Shown here: piece by piece, positions 8,247 through 17,730 of the stretch | Layout: each line of letters opens with the position of its first letter | Position numbering within the stretch: position 1 is the stretch's first letter | DNA from: Lachnospiraceae bacterium | GTDB taxonomy: Bacteria; Bacillota; Clostridia; Lachnospirales; Lachnospiraceae | NCBI GenBank assembly: GCA_017443065.1 | Contig: JAFSPF010000075.1 | Coordinates: 1-44,071, forward strand | Length of the DNA: 44,071 bases | Reading direction: 5' to 3' | Notes under the pieces: model-generated | Seen by the model: the letters and a program-made list of their open reading frames with translations, nothing else | Databases searched by the model: none | What the model was told of the DNA's origin: nothing | Position numbers and translations under genes: made by a program

Positions 8247-8840
8247 TTACTTCGAGTACAACTCGACGATCAGCGTTTCATTTACGGGGACATCGATAAT
8301 ATCCCTTGAAGGAAACTCCTTGACCACTCCTTTCATCGCTTCCCTGTCAATTTCCAGCCACTCCGGAACAATCCTGCCGCCGGCGGTCTCTTCGATGTCC
8401 TTGAAGCGCTGCGTGCTCCGCGCGTCTTCCCTGACCTCGATGACATCACCCGTGCGCACCTGGAACGAGGGCACGTTGACGACCTTGCCGTTGACATGAA
8501 TGAACTTATGCAGCACGACCTGTCTGGCCTCTCTGCGGGTTCTCGCAAAGCCCAGACGGAACACGACGTTGTCCAGTCTGCGTTCGAGCAGGATCATCAG
8601 GTTTTCACCGGACGGTCCCTTCATACGATCCGCGCGCTTGTAATAATTGCGGAAGGGTTTTTCCAGCACACCGTAGATAAACTTGGCCTTCTGCTTTTCA
8701 CGCAGCTGCAAGCCGTATTCGCTCATCTTTCGGCCGGTGCGTCTGGACTGGCGTTTCGACCTCTTATCATATCCCAAGAAGGTGGGATCCAGATCAAGGG
8801 ATCTGCACCGTTTCAGTACCGGGGTTCTGTTTACAGCCAT
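8247..8840 (-). CDS. rpsD: 30S ribosomal protein S4
   Basis: Primary 16S rRNA-binding protein that nucleates 30S assembly. 197 residues, with the S4 RNA-binding domain LERRLDNVVFRLGFARTRRE and an N-terminal arm rich in basic residues. The zinc-binding cysteines of the other S4 type are absent, so this is the zinc-independent form. It sits inside the alpha operon, whereas B. subtilis keeps rpsD elsewhere. Confidence 0.97.
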   Translation of the reverse strand: MAVNRTPVLKRCRSLDLDPTFLGYDKRSKRQSRRTGRKMSEYGLQLREKQKAKFIYGVLEKPFRNYYKRADRMKGPSGENLMILLERRLDNVVFRLGFARTRREARQVVLHKFIHVNGKVVNVPSFQVRTGDVIEVREDARSTQRFKDIEETAGGRIVPEWLEIDREAMKGVVKEFPSRDIIDVPVNETLIVELYSK

Positions 8841-8867
8841 GATTTTTTCTCCTTTGCTCCTCTATTA

Positions 8868-9281
8868 TTACACGCGTCTGCGTTTCGGCGGGCGGCAGCC
8901 GTTGTGCGGCACCGGCGTGACGTCCGTGATGCTTAAAACGGAGAGTCCGTTTGCCGCAAGGGCGCGGATTGCCGCTTCCCTGCCGGTTCCCGGTCCCTTG
9001 ACGAAGACATCCACACTCTTTAAGCCGTGGATCTGCGCCGCCTTTGTGGCCGTTTCAGACGCCATCTGCGCCGCGTACGGTGTGGACTTGCGGCTTCCCT
9101 TGAAGCCCAGGCCTCCCGCGCTTGCCCAGCTGATCGCATTGCCTGCCGCATCCGTCAGCGTCACGATCGTGTTATTGAAGGACGCCTGGATATGCGCCTG
9201 ACCGTGCTCTATGTTCTTTTTGACGCGTCTCTTTCCCGCTGCCTTCCTTCCGGAAGATTTTTGCTGCTTTGCTGCTGCCAT
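8868..9281 (-). CDS. rpsK: 30S ribosomal protein S11
   Basis: Platform protein of the small subunit, near the mRNA exit. 137 residues with the family motifs [34 protein letters not shown] and the conserved tail [18 protein letters not shown]. The N-terminal 20 residues are strongly basic. Order rpsM-rpsK-rpsD-rpoA is standard. Confidence 0.97.
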   Translation of the reverse strand: MAAAKQQKSSGRKAAGKRRVKKNIEHGQAHIQASFNNTIVTLTDAAGNAISWASAGGLGFKGSRKSTPYAAQMASETATKAAQIHGLKSVDVFVKGPGTGREAAIRALAANGLSVLSITDVTPVPHNGCRPPKRRRV

Positions 9282-9312
9282 CGTTCTCCCTTTCTTTCTT
9301 TAACGTGCGTGA

Positions 9313-9681
9313 TTACTTCTTCTTATTCGCAATGGTTCTCTTCGGTCCCTTGAGCGTACGCGCATTGGTTTTTGTGCGCTGTCCGCGGCAGGGAAGCTTT
9401 TTACGGTGGCGCATGCCCCGGTAAGAGCCGATTTCCGTGAGGCGCTTGATGTTCATCGCGACCTCCCTGCGCAGCTCACCTTCGACCATGTAGCCCGCGC
9501 CGACCACCTCGCTGATCTTCTTGACCTCAGCGTCCGTCAAATCACGCACACGCGTATCGGGGTTGACGCCGGCCTCTGTCAGAATCTTTCCCGCCGTCGT
9601 CCTGCCGATCCCGTAAATGTACGTCAGACCGATTTCAATCCTTTTGTCCCTGGGTAAATCCACACCTGCAATACGAGCCAT
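9313..9681 (-). CDS. rpsM: 30S ribosomal protein S13
   Basis: Head protein that contacts tRNA and the large subunit through bridge B1. 122 residues; starts [14 protein letters not shown], contains the helix-two-turn-helix region [16 protein letters not shown] and ends with a basic tail containing [11 protein letters not shown]. Directly follows rpmJ. Confidence 0.97.
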   Translation of the reverse strand: MARIAGVDLPRDKRIEIGLTYIYGIGRTTAGKILTEAGVNPDTRVRDLTDAEVKKISEVVGAGYMVEGELRREVAMNIKRLTEIGSYRGMRHRKKLPCRGQRTKTNARTLKGPKRTIANKKK

Positions 9682-9695
9682 TGTTTCCCTCCTGA

Positions 9696-9809
9696 TCAGC
9701 CTTGTCTCTGCTTATGTTTCGGGTTATCGCAAATAATGCGGATGACACCCTTACGTCTGATGATTTTGCACTTTTCACACATCGGTTTCACCGAAGACCT
9801 GACTTTCAT
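9696..9809 (-). CDS. rpmJ: 50S ribosomal protein L36
   Basis: A 37-residue protein, [15 protein letters not shown] at its start and [11 protein letters not shown] at its end. It has the zinc set C-x2-C ... C-x4-H, so it is the zinc-binding type. It fits between infA (13 bases upstream) and rpsM, its usual place. Confidence 0.96.
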   Translation of the reverse strand: MKVRSSVKPMCEKCKIIRRKGVIRIICDNPKHKQRQG

Positions 9810-9821
9810 TTCCGTTACCTC

Positions 9822-10040
9822 CTACTTATCACGCCAGATGATACGACCCTTCGAAAGGTCATAGGGCGAAAGCTCCATTGTCACTTTATCTCCCGGCAGG
9901 ATGCGGATGAAGTTCTGCCTGAGCTTCCCGCTGATGTGCGCCAGCACCACATGTCCGTTTTCGAGTTCCACCCGGAACATGGTGTTCGGCAGCTTCTCCA
10001 CGACCTTGCCTTCGATTTCGATTACGTCCGCTTTTGACAT
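9822..10040 (-). CDS. infA: Translation initiation factor IF-1
   Basis: Binds the 30S A site during initiation. The 72-residue single OB-fold starts [19 protein letters not shown] and includes [20 protein letters not shown]. It follows adk by only 4 bases. In most Firmicutes map, and often a KOW-domain gene, lie between adk and infA; both are absent here. Confidence 0.97.
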   Translation of the reverse strand: MSKADVIEIEGKVVEKLPNTMFRVELENGHVVLAHISGKLRQNFIRILPGDKVTMELSPYDLSKGRIIWRDK

Positions 10041-10044
10041 ACGC

Positions 10045-10689
10045 TCAGTCCTTCAAGATGGAAAAAATCTGTTCCGTTACTTTTTTCATGTCACGCGTGC
10101 CGTCCACGGTACGAAGGAGTCCCTTCTTCTCATAATAATCAATGAGCGGCGCCGTCTGTTCGTGATATACCGCAAGACGCTTGCGCACGGTTTCCTCCCT
10201 GTCGTCCTCCCGCTGCGTCAGGGCCGTGCCGCATTTGTCACAGATCCCTTCCTTGTCCGGTTTGATATGGACGATATGATAAATCGCGCCGCATTTCGGG
10301 CAGGAGCGCCTGCCGCTCATTCTGGTCACGATATTCTCATCCGGCACATCCACGTTGATGCAGTAATCCACCGCGTCATGATGAGCGGATAATTCCTTGT
10401 CCAGCACCTCCGCCTGCGGGATGTTGCGCGGAAAGCCGTCGAGCACATAGCCCTTTTTGCAGTCATCCTTCGCCACGCGGTCAAGCAGCATCTCCACCGT
10501 CAGCTCATCCGGTACCAGGTCACCGCGGTCCATATAGACCTGTGCCTTTTTCCCGAGCTCCGTGCCTTCCTTCAGGTTGGCGCGGAAGATATCTCCCGTG
10601 GAGATATGCGGAATCTCATACTTTGCCGCGATGATGTCCGCCTGTGTCCCTTTTCCGGCGCCCGGGGCGCCCAGCATTATCAATTTCAT
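10045..10689 (-). CDS. adk: Adenylate kinase, zinc type
   Basis: Interconverts ATP plus AMP with two ADP. 214 residues, with P-loop [10 protein letters not shown] at about 8-17, NMP-binding region [18 protein letters not shown], and a LID with four cysteines in CPKCGAIYH and CDKCG that bind structural zinc, as in Gram-positive enzymes. Its start overlaps the secY stop by four bases (ATGA), indicating translational coupling. Confidence 0.97.
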   Translation of the reverse strand: MKLIMLGAPGAGKGTQADIIAAKYEIPHISTGDIFRANLKEGTELGKKAQVYMDRGDLVPDELTVEMLLDRVAKDDCKKGYVLDGFPRNIPQAEVLDKELSAHHDAVDYCINVDVPDENIVTRMSGRRSCPKCGAIYHIVHIKPDKEGICDKCGTALTQREDDREETVRKRLAVYHEQTAPLIDYYEKKGLLRTVDGTRDMKKVTEQIFSILKD

Positions 10690-12011
10690 CCTTCCAGGAA
10701 CCCCTTATAGTTGCGCACCACCAGCTGCGATTCGATCTGTTTTAAGGTATCCAGAATCACACTGACAACGATGATGAGGGAGGTACCGCCAAAGGACACG
10801 TTCGCGCTGAACAGTCCGTTGAAAATGATCGGCACCACCGCCACGATCACGAGTCCCGCCGCACCGATAAAGATGATGTACTTCAGGATGTTCGCGAGGT
10901 AATCACTTGTCGGTTTGCCGGGCCGGATACCCGGAATAAATCCGCCCTGCTTCTTCATGTTGTCCGCGATCTCCAACGGATTGAAGGTCACGGAGGTATA
11001 GAAGTAAGCAAAGAAGATCATCAGTGCAATGTAAGCCAGAAGGCCCAGGGTATAACGGAAGGCCGAGGGATTGACCCACATATTCTGGTTCATGTAATTC
11101 ATGATTTCCTGCCAGGTGCCCGGTCCCTCATAGCCCGCGAACTGCGAGATGATGATCGGGAACTGGAAGAGGCTCATCGCGAAGATGACCGGCATGACGC
11201 CCGCGGTGTTGACCTTTAAGGGAATCTCCGCGGTGTTACCGCCCATCATGCGGCGTCCCTGCATTTTCTTCGCGTACTGCACCGGGATCCTGCGCTCGGC
11301 GCTGTTCAGGATGACGACCAGCACGACCATCGCCACCACGATCGCGATGATGAGGATGGCCACCAGAAGTCCCTGGATGACGTTCCTGTTCAGCACGAAC
11401 TGGTTGAAGAGGGTCATGAAATCCGCCGGCATGCGGGAAATGATATTCACACCCAGCACGACGGAAATACCGTTACCGACACCCTTTTCCGTGATCCGCT
11501 CACCGACCCACATGAGGAAGGCACTGCCTGCCGTGAGGGCCGCAACGATCTGCACGACCAGGATCGGGCTCTGCGCCACAAGGAAGCCCGGGCTGCGATA
11601 GAAGCCCATCGCCATGAGGCCGCCTTCGAGCACCGCAAGACCCACGGTCAGGAAGCGCGTCCATTTTGTCAGTTTCTTGCGTCCCTCTTCTCCGTCACGC
11701 TGCATCTCCTCCAGTGCGGGGATCGCGATCGTGAGCAGCTGGATGATGATGGATGCCGTGATGTAAGGCGTAATGTTCAGGGCAAAGACACTCATCCGTT
11801 CAAAGGAACCGCCGGTAAAGCGGTCCAGCAGACCGAGAAGACCCGTGCCTTCTCCCGCAAGGGAGCGGTACCAGCTCTGGTAGTTGGCCAGATCCATACC
11901 CGGAATGGGGATGGCCGTACCCAGACGAATGACCACAATCATCGCGAGGGTGAAGAGAATCTTCGTCCGGATTTCTTTTGTCTTAAAGGCGTTTTTGATC
12001 GCTTCTAACAT
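10686..12011 (-). CDS. secY: Protein translocase subunit SecY
   Basis: Forms the membrane channel of the Sec system, needed here for the adhesin, the lipoprotein RNase and the sortase. 441 residues, ten predicted membrane segments, with the plug region IPIPGMDL near residue 35 and conserved TVGLAVLEGGLMAMGF and GKPTSDYL segments. It overlaps rplO by one base and adk by four, keeping the ratio of the three products tied together. Confidence 0.97.
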   Translation of the reverse strand: MLEAIKNAFKTKEIRTKILFTLAMIVVIRLGTAIPIPGMDLANYQSWYRSLAGEGTGLLGLLDRFTGGSFERMSVFALNITPYITASIIIQLLTIAIPALEEMQRDGEEGRKKLTKWTRFLTVGLAVLEGGLMAMGFYRSPGFLVAQSPILVVQIVAALTAGSAFLMWVGERITEKGVGNGISVVLGVNIISRMPADFMTLFNQFVLNRNVIQGLLVAILIIAIVVAMVVLVVILNSAERRIPVQYAKKMQGRRMMGGNTAEIPLKVNTAGVMPVIFAMSLFQFPIIISQFAGYEGPGTWQEIMNYMNQNMWVNPSAFRYTLGLLAYIALMIFFAYFYTSVTFNPLEIADNMKKQGGFIPGIRPGKPTSDYLANILKYIIFIGAAGLVIVAVVPIIFNGLFSANVSFGGTSLIIVVSVILDTLKQIESQLVVRNYKGFLEG

Positions 12012-12451
12012 CAGATCACCTCAGCAGTCCCACCACAGGCCTCGATCTTTTCTTTTGCGGATGCGGAAAAGGCATGCAATTTGACCGTAAGCTTTTTGGT
12101 GTATTCTCCGTTTCCGAGCACCTTGACACCGTCATAGACGTGTTTGATGACGCCCTTCTCCAGCAGCGCGTTTGCATCCACGGTATCACCGTCCGCAAAG
12201 ACACGCTCCAGGTCACGAAGGTTGATCGTCACGATTTCCTTGCTGTTTCTGTTCTTGAATCCGCGCTTCGGGATCCGGCGGAACAGGGGCATCTGACCGC
12301 CTTCAAAGCCCGGTCTCGGTGCGCCGCTCCTGGCCTTCTGTCCCTTATGACCGTAGCCCGCCGTCTTTCCGTTGCCGGATGCGTGGCCGCGGCCTTTTCT
12401 GTATCTGTTCTGTACGGAGCCTTCCGCAGGCTTTAGGTTTGCCAAATCCAT
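12011..12451 (-). CDS. rplO: 50S ribosomal protein L15
   Basis: Late-assembly 23S rRNA-binding protein. 146 residues, starting [20 protein letters not shown], with the long glycine- and arginine-rich extension [20 protein letters not shown] typical of L15 and the globular C-terminal half. Stop and the secY start share a base. Confidence 0.97.
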   Translation of the reverse strand: MDLANLKPAEGSVQNRYRKGRGHASGNGKTAGYGHKGQKARSGAPRPGFEGGQMPLFRRIPKRGFKNRNSKEIVTINLRDLERVFADGDTVDANALLEKGVIKHVYDGVKVLGNGEYTKKLTVKLHAFSASAKEKIEACGGTAEVI

Positions 12452-12455
12452 TGCT

Positions 12456-12644
12456 TTAAGCCTCCACTTCCTCGACCTTGACCAGATGTCTGATCTGTTC
12501 GATCTGTCCGCGTGTTGCAGCGTTGTCCGGACGGATGACGCTGCTGTTCAGTTTCTTAAACCCCATGCTGTTCACGGTCTTTCTGTGCTTCGGCACAGCG
12601 CCGATCGTGGACTTTACGAGGGTGATCTTCAGTTGCTTGCTCAT
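12456..12644 (-). CDS. rpmD: 50S ribosomal protein L30
   Basis: Small large-subunit protein of 62 residues, [15 protein letters not shown] at its start and [19 protein letters not shown] at its end. It overlaps the rpsE stop by four bases (ATGA), so the two are coupled. Confidence 0.96.
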   Translation of the reverse strand: MSKQLKITLVKSTIGAVPKHRKTVNSMGFKKLNSSVIRPDNAATRGQIEQIRHLVKVEEVEA

Positions 12645-13150
12645 GCCGTCACCTCCTGCACGCTCTTGCCGCGCTTCCTCGCAACCTCCTCCGGTGTCTG
12701 GATCTCACGCAGGCCGTTGATCGTGGCGATCACGACGTTCTGCTTGTTGTTGGAGCCCAGGGACTTGGTACGGATGTTGCGGATCCCCGCCAGTTCACAG
12801 ACGCTGCGCGCCGGGCCTCCCGCGATGATACCGGTACCTTCGGGAGACTTCTTCAGAAGCACCTGGGCGCTGCCGAACTTGCCGATGTAGTCATGGGTGA
12901 TGGAGTTGTTCTCATCCAGGGCCACCTCGATCAGGTTCTTTGTGGCGTCCTCCTTGCCCTTGCGGATGGCGTCCGGAATTTCCGTTGCCTTCCCGAGGCC
13001 CGCACCCACGTGTCCCGCGCCGTCGCCCACGACCACAAGCGCCGTGAATTTCATGTTGCGGCCGCCCTTGACGACCTTCGTGACGCGCTTGATCGCGACG
13101 ACTTTATCTGTCAGTTCCAACTGGCTGGCATCTACTCTGTTGCGTCTCAT
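12641..13150 (-). CDS. rpsE: 30S ribosomal protein S5
   Basis: Contributes to mRNA unwinding at the entry channel and to decoding accuracy. 169 residues with double-stranded-RNA-binding region [20 protein letters not shown] and the C-terminal half [19 protein letters not shown]. The loop associated with spectinomycin binding, around residues 20-30 ([10 protein letters not shown]), has the usual wild-type appearance. Confidence 0.97.
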   Translation of the reverse strand: MRRNRVDASQLELTDKVVAIKRVTKVVKGGRNMKFTALVVVGDGAGHVGAGLGKATEIPDAIRKGKEDATKNLIEVALDENNSITHDYIGKFGSAQVLLKKSPEGTGIIAGGPARSVCELAGIRNIRTKSLGSNNKQNVVIATINGLREIQTPEEVARKRGKSVQEVTA

Positions 13151-13159
13151 GTCTCCTCC

Positions 13160-13528
13160 TTAAAATTCCAGTCCGGCTTCTCTTGCGGCATCCGCAAGCG
13201 CAGCCACCTTGCCGTGGTAAATGTATCCCGCGCGGTCAAACACCACATGCTTGATCCCTTTTTCCACGGCACGCTTGCCGACCAGATCGCCGACATAAGC
13301 CGCAGCTTCCTTATTGTCCGTTGCCTTCAGCGCGCCCCTCGCATCCTTTTCGAGCGTGGATGCGGCCACAAGCGTGGTGCCCTTCTCGTCATCGATGATC
13401 TGGGCATACATGTGGCTGTTGCTGCGATACACCGCAAGACGCGGTCTTTCGGACGTGCCGCGCAGCTTCTCGCGCATTCTGGCGTGCTTCTTTTCGCGGA
13501 TCTTCTGTCTGGATGTTTTTTTAATCAT
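13160..13528 (-). CDS. rplR: 50S ribosomal protein L18
   Basis: Binds 5S rRNA with L5. 122 residues with a basic N-terminus ([18 protein letters not shown]), the motif [13 protein letters not shown] and the C-terminal [20 protein letters not shown]. It follows rplF by two bases. Confidence 0.97.
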   Translation of the reverse strand: MIKKTSRQKIREKKHARMREKLRGTSERPRLAVYRSNSHMYAQIIDDEKGTTLVAASTLEKDARGALKATDNKEAAAYVGDLVGKRAVEKGIKHVVFDRAGYIYHGKVAALADAAREAGLEF

Positions 13529-13530
13529 GT

Positions 13531-14067
13531 TTATTTACCCGCTTTCCCGACTTTTCTCCGGATGGTTTCATCCGCGTATTTGATGCCCTTGCCCTTGTAA
13601 GGCTCCGGCGGTCTCTTCTCCCTGATGATGGCGGCGTGCTGGCCGACCTTCTCCTTGTCAATCCCGGATACCGTGATGACGGAGCCCTCGACCGCTGTCG
13701 TGACGCCCTCCGGATCCTCCACCTCCACCGGGTGAGAATATCCGAGTGTGAGTGTCAGCACCTTGCCCTGCTTTGCCGCCCTGTAACCGACGCCGTTGAC
13801 TTCCAGCTTTTTCTCAAAGCCCGCATGGACGCCCGTCACCATATTGTTGAGCAGACTCCTGGAAAGACCGTGCAGCGCCTTGTTGCGCTTCTGGTCATCC
13901 GGACGCTTCAGCTCCAGTGTCCCGTTCTCCTCCGTGATCTGAATCTCGTGAGGAAATGTTCTCTCCAGTGTCCCCTTGGGACCCTTCACCGTCACGTGAT
14001 TATTTTCTGCCACCTGGATGGATACCCCGTCCGGGATGGCGATCGGCATCTTTCCTACTCGTGACAT
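13531..14067 (-). CDS. rplF: 50S ribosomal protein L6
   Basis: Located near the factor-binding site of the large subunit. 178 residues, [15 protein letters not shown] at the start, two repeated alpha/beta domains and the conserved C-terminal motif [16 protein letters not shown]. Confidence 0.97.
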   Translation of the reverse strand: MSRVGKMPIAIPDGVSIQVAENNHVTVKGPKGTLERTFPHEIQITEENGTLELKRPDDQKRNKALHGLSRSLLNNMVTGVHAGFEKKLEVNGVGYRAAKQGKVLTLTLGYSHPVEVEDPEGVTTAVEGSVITVSGIDKEKVGQHAAIIREKRPPEPYKGKGIKYADETIRRKVGKAGK

Positions 14068-14086
14068 GCCCGATTACCTCCAATCC

Positions 14087-14491
14087 TTACCATACGAAGG
14101 CGAGGACTTCTCCCCCGACCTTCAGCTCTCTTGCCTTCTTATCCGTAATGACACCCTGGTTTGTCGAGATGATCGCGACACCCAGGCCGCCCAGCACCTT
14201 CGGCAGGTCCTCCGTTCCCGCATACACGCGCAGACCGGGCTTGGAAATGCGCTTCAGTCCGGAAAGTACCTTGTCATTGCGGTCGATGCCGTACTTTAAG
14301 GTGATGTGCAGCGTCTTAAAGCCGCGCTCGTCATCCACGACATCCAGTGCGCGGATATATCCCTCATCCAGAAGGATATTCGCGATCGCCAGCTTCATCT
14401 GCGATGAAGGGACGTCCACCGTGTCATGCTTTGCCATATTTGCGTTGCGGATTCTTGTGAGCATATCCGCAATAGGATCATTGATCGCCAT
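14087..14491 (-). CDS. rpsH: 30S ribosomal protein S8
   Basis: Binds helix 21 of 16S rRNA and, in E. coli, represses the spc operon by binding the mRNA at the start of rplE. 134 residues, starting [18 protein letters not shown] and containing the conserved [14 protein letters not shown] segment. Its possible mRNA target is discussed with the rplX-rplE hairpins. Confidence 0.97.
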   Translation of the reverse strand: MAINDPIADMLTRIRNANMAKHDTVDVPSSQMKLAIANILLDEGYIRALDVVDDERGFKTLHITLKYGIDRNDKVLSGLKRISKPGLRVYAGTEDLPKVLGGLGVAIISTNQGVITDKKARELKVGGEVLAFVW

Positions 14492-14508
14492 TCCCGATTC
14501 CCTCCTTC

Positions 14509-14694
14509 TTACCAGCTCGCCTTTTTGACGCCCGGAATCTGTCCTTTATATGCCAGCTCGCGGAAGCAAATCCTGCAGATGCCGTACTTGCGAAGATACG
14601 CGTGCGGGCGGCCGCAGATCTTGCAGCGGTTGTATGCGCGCACGGAAAACTTCGGTTTCCTCTGCTGTTTGAGTTTCATTGAAAGCTTCGCCAT
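14509..14694 (-). CDS. rpsN: 30S ribosomal protein S14, zinc type
   Basis: 61 residues, the short zinc-binding form of S14. The four ligands are visible in [20 protein letters not shown]. Start [10 protein letters not shown] lies 12 bases after rplE. The short form at its ancestral place in the spc operon is usual in Clostridia. Confidence 0.97.
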   Translation of the reverse strand: MAKLSMKLKQQRKPKFSVRAYNRCKICGRPHAYLRKYGICRICFRELAYKGQIPGVKKASW

Positions 14695-14706
14695 GTTTTT
14701 TCTCCT

Positions 14707-15246
14707 TTACGATGCGAAAGGCATATTGAACAGCCTTAATAATTCACGCGCCTCTTCGTCCGTTTTCGCCGTTGTCGTGAACACGATATCCATGCCGCGC
14801 ACCTTGTCGATCTTATCGTATTCGATCTCCGGGAAGATCAGCTGCTCCCGAAGGCCTAGCGCGTAATTGCCCCTGCCGTCAAAGGCGTTGGCATTGACGC
14901 CGCGGAAGTCACGAACGCGCGGCAGCGCCAGGTTGACAAGGCGGTCCAGAAACTCATACATCTTTTCCCCGCGCAGTGTCACCTTGCAGCCGATCGGCAT
15001 GCCTTCCCTGATCTTGAAGTTTGCGATGGATTTCTTCGCCTTGGTGTAAACCGCCTTCTGGCCGGTGATCGTGGCGAGGTCTCCCGCCGCGTTCTCCAGA
15101 ATCTTGACGTTTTCCTTGGCCTCACCCGCGCCGACGTTCACAACAATCTTCTCCAGGCGCGGAACCTGCATCGGATTCTTGTAACCGAATTTGCTCATCA
15201 TCGCGGGCGCAATTTCGTCCTTGTATAAATCCCTGTATCTGCTCAC
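14707..15246 (-). CDS. rplE: 50S ribosomal protein L5
   Basis: Binds 5S rRNA and contacts the P-site tRNA and S13. Family alignment and the ribosome binding site AAAGGAGAG (15251-15259) place the start at a GTG at 15246 (read as [12 protein letters not shown]), giving 179 residues, the usual length. An open frame extends 24 codons further upstream but runs through the hairpins and is probably untranslated. The motif [20 protein letters not shown] is diagnostic. Confidence 0.96.
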   Translation of the reverse strand: MSRYRDLYKDEIAPAMMSKFGYKNPMQVPRLEKIVVNVGAGEAKENVKILENAAGDLATITGQKAVYTKAKKSIANFKIREGMPIGCKVTLRGEKMYEFLDRLVNLALPRVRDFRGVNANAFDGRGNYALGLREQLIFPEIEYDKIDKVRGMDIVFTTTAKTDEEARELLRLFNMPFAS

Positions 15247-15266
15247 GATACTCTCCTTTGCTATGA

Positions 15267-15352
15267 GCACTTGGCGGATGTTCTTTATCCGCCTACGTGC
15301 GAATGTACATCTCGACACTTAGTGAGGTTCTCCCGAACTTAGTGTCGAGATG
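15267..15352 (-). repeat. Two strong hairpins between rplX and rplE
   Basis: The first to be transcribed (15308-15352) pairs CATCTCGACACT with AGTGTCGAGATG, 12 bp, with a smaller GTTC/GAAC stem inside. The second (15267-15300) pairs GGCGGAT with ATCCGCC and, outside it, GCAC with GTGC. Neither is followed by a U-run, so they are not terminators. They fill a 111-base gap in an operon whose other gaps are under 30 bases. Confidence 0.65.
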
Positions 15353-15357
15353 ATTCC

Positions 15358-15723
15358 TTACCTGCCCTTCGACGAAGAAACTTCATCAATGATCTCGCCC
15401 GTCGCTTTCGCGTAGCGGTATTTCTTGCCGTTCTCAATCTTGAAGCCGACCCTTGTGGGCTTGCCCTTGTGCACCAGCATGACGTTGGAAATATCCACTG
15501 GCGCTTCCACCTGGATACGGCCGCCGTTCTGGTTGCGCATGGAGGGCTTTTCATGACGGGTGACCTTATGCAGACCTTCCACGGTCACACGGCCTTTCTC
15601 CTTGTCCACCGCGATGACCTTGCCCTCTGCGGCGGATTTGTCCTTTTCGCCCCTGACCCACGTCGCCGCCTTGCCGGCAATGACGCGGACCGTGTCGCCT
15701 TTTTTAATCTTCTGTGCTGCCAT
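15358..15723 (-). CDS. rplX: 50S ribosomal protein L24
   Basis: Assembly-initiating protein with a KOW domain. 121 residues, with [13 protein letters not shown] at the N-terminus and [19 protein letters not shown] in the middle. It is slightly longer than the common 103-residue form, by a loop around residues 18-30 ([17 protein letters not shown]). It is followed by the hairpin pair that separates it from rplE. Confidence 0.96.
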   Translation of the reverse strand: MAAQKIKKGDTVRVIAGKAATWVRGEKDKSAAEGKVIAVDKEKGRVTVEGLHKVTRHEKPSMRNQNGGRIQVEAPVDISNVMLVHKGKPTRVGFKIENGKKYRYAKATGEIIDEVSSSKGR

Positions 15724-15749
15724 TGGGTTCTTCCTTTCTTAACCGGGTC

Positions 15750-16118
15750 TCAAAGCACTTCGGGTGCCAGCGAAAGAATCTTCATGTACTTCTTTTCGCG
15801 CAGCTCCCTGGCAACCGGTCCGAAGATACGCGTCCCCTTCGGGGTGCCGTCATCATTGATGACCACTGCCGCGTTTTCATCGAAACGGATGTAGGAGCCG
15901 TCCTTGCGGCGCATCTCCTTGGCGCTGCGCACCACGACCGCCGTGACCACATCGCCCTTCTTGACCACGCCGCCCGGCGTGGCTTCCTTGACGGTGGCCG
16001 TGATCGTGTCACCGATCCGTGCATAGCGGTGTTTGGACCCGCCGTTGACGCGGATGCACAGAAGCTCTCTCGCACCCGTATTATCCGCGACCCTTAATCT
16101 GCTCTCCTGCTGTACCAT
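15750..16118 (-). CDS. rplN: 50S ribosomal protein L14
   Basis: Forms intersubunit bridges. 122 residues, [20 protein letters not shown] at the start and the C-terminal [23 protein letters not shown], both diagnostic. Confidence 0.97.
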   Translation of the reverse strand: MVQQESRLRVADNTGARELLCIRVNGGSKHRYARIGDTITATVKEATPGGVVKKGDVVTAVVVRSAKEMRRKDGSYIRFDENAAVVINDDGTPKGTRIFGPVARELREKKYMKILSLAPEVL

Positions 16119-16130
16119 GATTCTGTCTCC

Positions 16131-16385
16131 TTATTTCGCGCGTTCCAGGATGGATACCAGTCTCCAGCGTTTGTCCTTGGAAAGCGGTCTCGTTTCCATC
16201 ACGCGGACGGTATCGCCGATGTGGCACTCGTTCTTTTCGTCATGCGCCTTTAACTTATACGTCTTCTTGACGATCTTCTTGTAAAGCGGATGCTTCACGT
16301 GATCCTCGATCGAGACGACGATCGTCTTGTCCATCTTGTCGCTGGTGACTTTGCCGACGCGTGTTTTTCTTAAATTCCGTTCCAT
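16131..16385 (-). CDS. rpsQ: 30S ribosomal protein S17
   Basis: Primary 16S rRNA binder with an OB fold. 84 residues, starting [20 protein letters not shown] and containing [17 protein letters not shown]. Short gap of 13 bases to rpmC. Confidence 0.97.
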   Translation of the reverse strand: MERNLRKTRVGKVTSDKMDKTIVVSIEDHVKHPLYKKIVKKTYKLKAHDEKNECHIGDTVRVMETRPLSKDKRWRLVSILERAK

Positions 16386-16398
16386 AATCTCCCTTTCT

Positions 16399-16614
16399 TT
16401 ACGCTCCCTGTGCCGCCTTCTCCTTGGCCGTGATCACTGTCTGTATCCGCGCGATGTTCCTGCGCACGTCACGGATCCTGGAGGTGTTGTCCAGCTGGTT
16501 CGTCGCGTGCTGGAAACGGAGGTTGAACAGTTCCTTTTTTGCGTTGATAAGTTCTTCGGTCAGCGCGTTATCATCCTTGGCATTCAGTTCTTTGATGTAA
16601 TCTCTCTTTTTCAT
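16399..16614 (-). CDS. rpmC: 50S ribosomal protein L29
   Basis: Sits at the tunnel exit and helps dock the signal recognition particle and trigger factor. 71 residues, [20 protein letters not shown] at the start and a helical hairpin following. The ATG at 16614 overlaps the rplP stop (ATGA). A longer in-frame extension to 16659 lies inside rplP and is rejected. Confidence 0.96.
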   Translation of the reverse strand: MKKRDYIKELNAKDDNALTEELINAKKELFNLRFQHATNQLDNTSRIRDVRRNIARIQTVITAKEKAAQGA

Positions 16615-17042
16615 TTCTTTGCACCGCCTTCCAACTCTTCCCTGGAAACAATCTTGCATTTGCAGGGGAGCTTGTGTGTTGCGAGTCTTAAGGCTTCCCT
16701 GGCCTGCGCCTCGTCCACGCCGCCGATCTCAAACATGACGCGTCCGGGCCTGACCACCGCCACCCAGTACTCCACGGTGCCCTTGCCGCTGCCCATACGG
16801 GTTTCCGCGGGCTTTGTCGTAACGGGCTTGTCCGGGAAGATCTGGATCCATACCTGGCCGCCGCGCTTGATGAAACGGGTCATCGCGATACGGGCCGCCT
16901 CGATCTGGTTGGAGCGGATCCAGCAGGGCTCCGCCGCCACAATGCCGTAATCTCCGTGGGCGAGCGTTAAGCCCCTGCCCTCCTAATGCGCCATCGTGCC
17001 GCGGAACTGCTTACGGTGCTTTACTCTCTTCGGCATTAACAT
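16611..17042 (-). CDS. rplP: 50S ribosomal protein L16, interrupted by an in-frame TAG
   Basis: L16 lines the A-site side of the peptidyl transferase centre and is needed for normal large-subunit function. From the ATG at 17042 the frame reads [19 protein letters not shown], then TAG at 16983-16985 (codon 20), then [21 protein letters not shown] and an intact remainder to 16611. Ignoring the TAG the product is 143 residues, a normal L16 length, and residues on both sides match the family. Relatives have Lys at this position, so a single A-to-T change of AAG would explain it. Sequencing error, suppression or reinitiation are all possible; a GTG at 16940 is the best restart and would lose the basic N-terminus. 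Confidence 0.85.
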
Positions 17043-17046
17043 GACA

Positions 17047-17709
17047 TTACACCTCCTCGAACGCGGGCTCTTCCTCTACCTTCTTCGGAAGCACCTCGCC
17101 CTTGTAGATCCAGACCTTTACGCCGACCTTGCCGTAGGTCGTGTTGGCTTCGGCAAAGCCGTAATCAATATCCGCACGGAGCGTCTGCAGCGGGATCGTG
17201 CCCTCGGAATAAAACTCCGTTCTCGCGATGTCCGCGCCGCCGAGGCGGCCGCCGCAGCTGGCCTTGATGCCGAGCGCGTCGGTTTTCATCGTGCGGGACA
17301 TGCAGGACTTCATCGCCCTGCGGAAGGAGATACGGCGCTCCAGCTGTTCCGCGATGTTTTCCGCCACCAGCTGCGCGTCCTTATCCGGCTTCTTGATCTC
17401 CATGACATACACCATGACCTTCTTGCCGGTCATCTTCTCAAGCTGCGCCCTTGTCTTTTCGATGTCCTCGCCCTTTTTGCCGATCACGATACCGGGCTTG
17501 CCGGTGTGGATGAACACCTTGACGCGGTCGGAAGCTCTTTCGATCTCAATCTTGGAAATCCCTGCGGCATACAGCTTTTTCTTGAGGAAGGTACGGATCT
17601 TGTGATCCTCCACCAGAAGATCCGCGAAGTTGCCCTCCGCATACCATCTGGAATCCCAGTCAGAGATGATGCCGACCCTTAAGCCGTGCGGGTGTACTTT
17701 CTGTCCCAT
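17047..17709 (-). CDS. rpsC: 30S ribosomal protein S3
   Basis: Part of the mRNA entry site and helicase. 220 residues, starting [18 protein letters not shown], with the KH domain around [20 protein letters not shown] and the C-terminal domain motifs [20 protein letters not shown] and [11 protein letters not shown]. It is followed by rplP with 4 bases between stop and start. Confidence 0.97.
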   Translation of the reverse strand: MGQKVHPHGLRVGIISDWDSRWYAEGNFADLLVEDHKIRTFLKKKLYAAGISKIEIERASDRVKVFIHTGKPGIVIGKKGEDIEKTRAQLEKMTGKKVMVYVMEIKKPDKDAQLVAENIAEQLERRISFRRAMKSCMSRTMKTDALGIKASCGGRLGGADIARTEFYSEGTIPLQTLRADIDYGFAEANTTYGKVGVKVWIYKGEVLPKKVEEEPAFEEV

Positions 17710-17730
17710 AGATTCTGCTCTCCTGTCTTA

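Noticed and set aside
15247-15318. L5 starting 24 codons earlier
   Set aside because: The extension runs through a hairpin and lacks similarity; the GTG at 15246 has an AAAGGAGAG site and gives the normal length.
16611-17042. UAG reassigned to an amino acid genome-wide
   Set aside because: Four other genes end at TAG where the family expects the end, and the ecfA1 and DUF6273-like TAGs would extend only a few codons to another stop. Suppression of one site remains possible.
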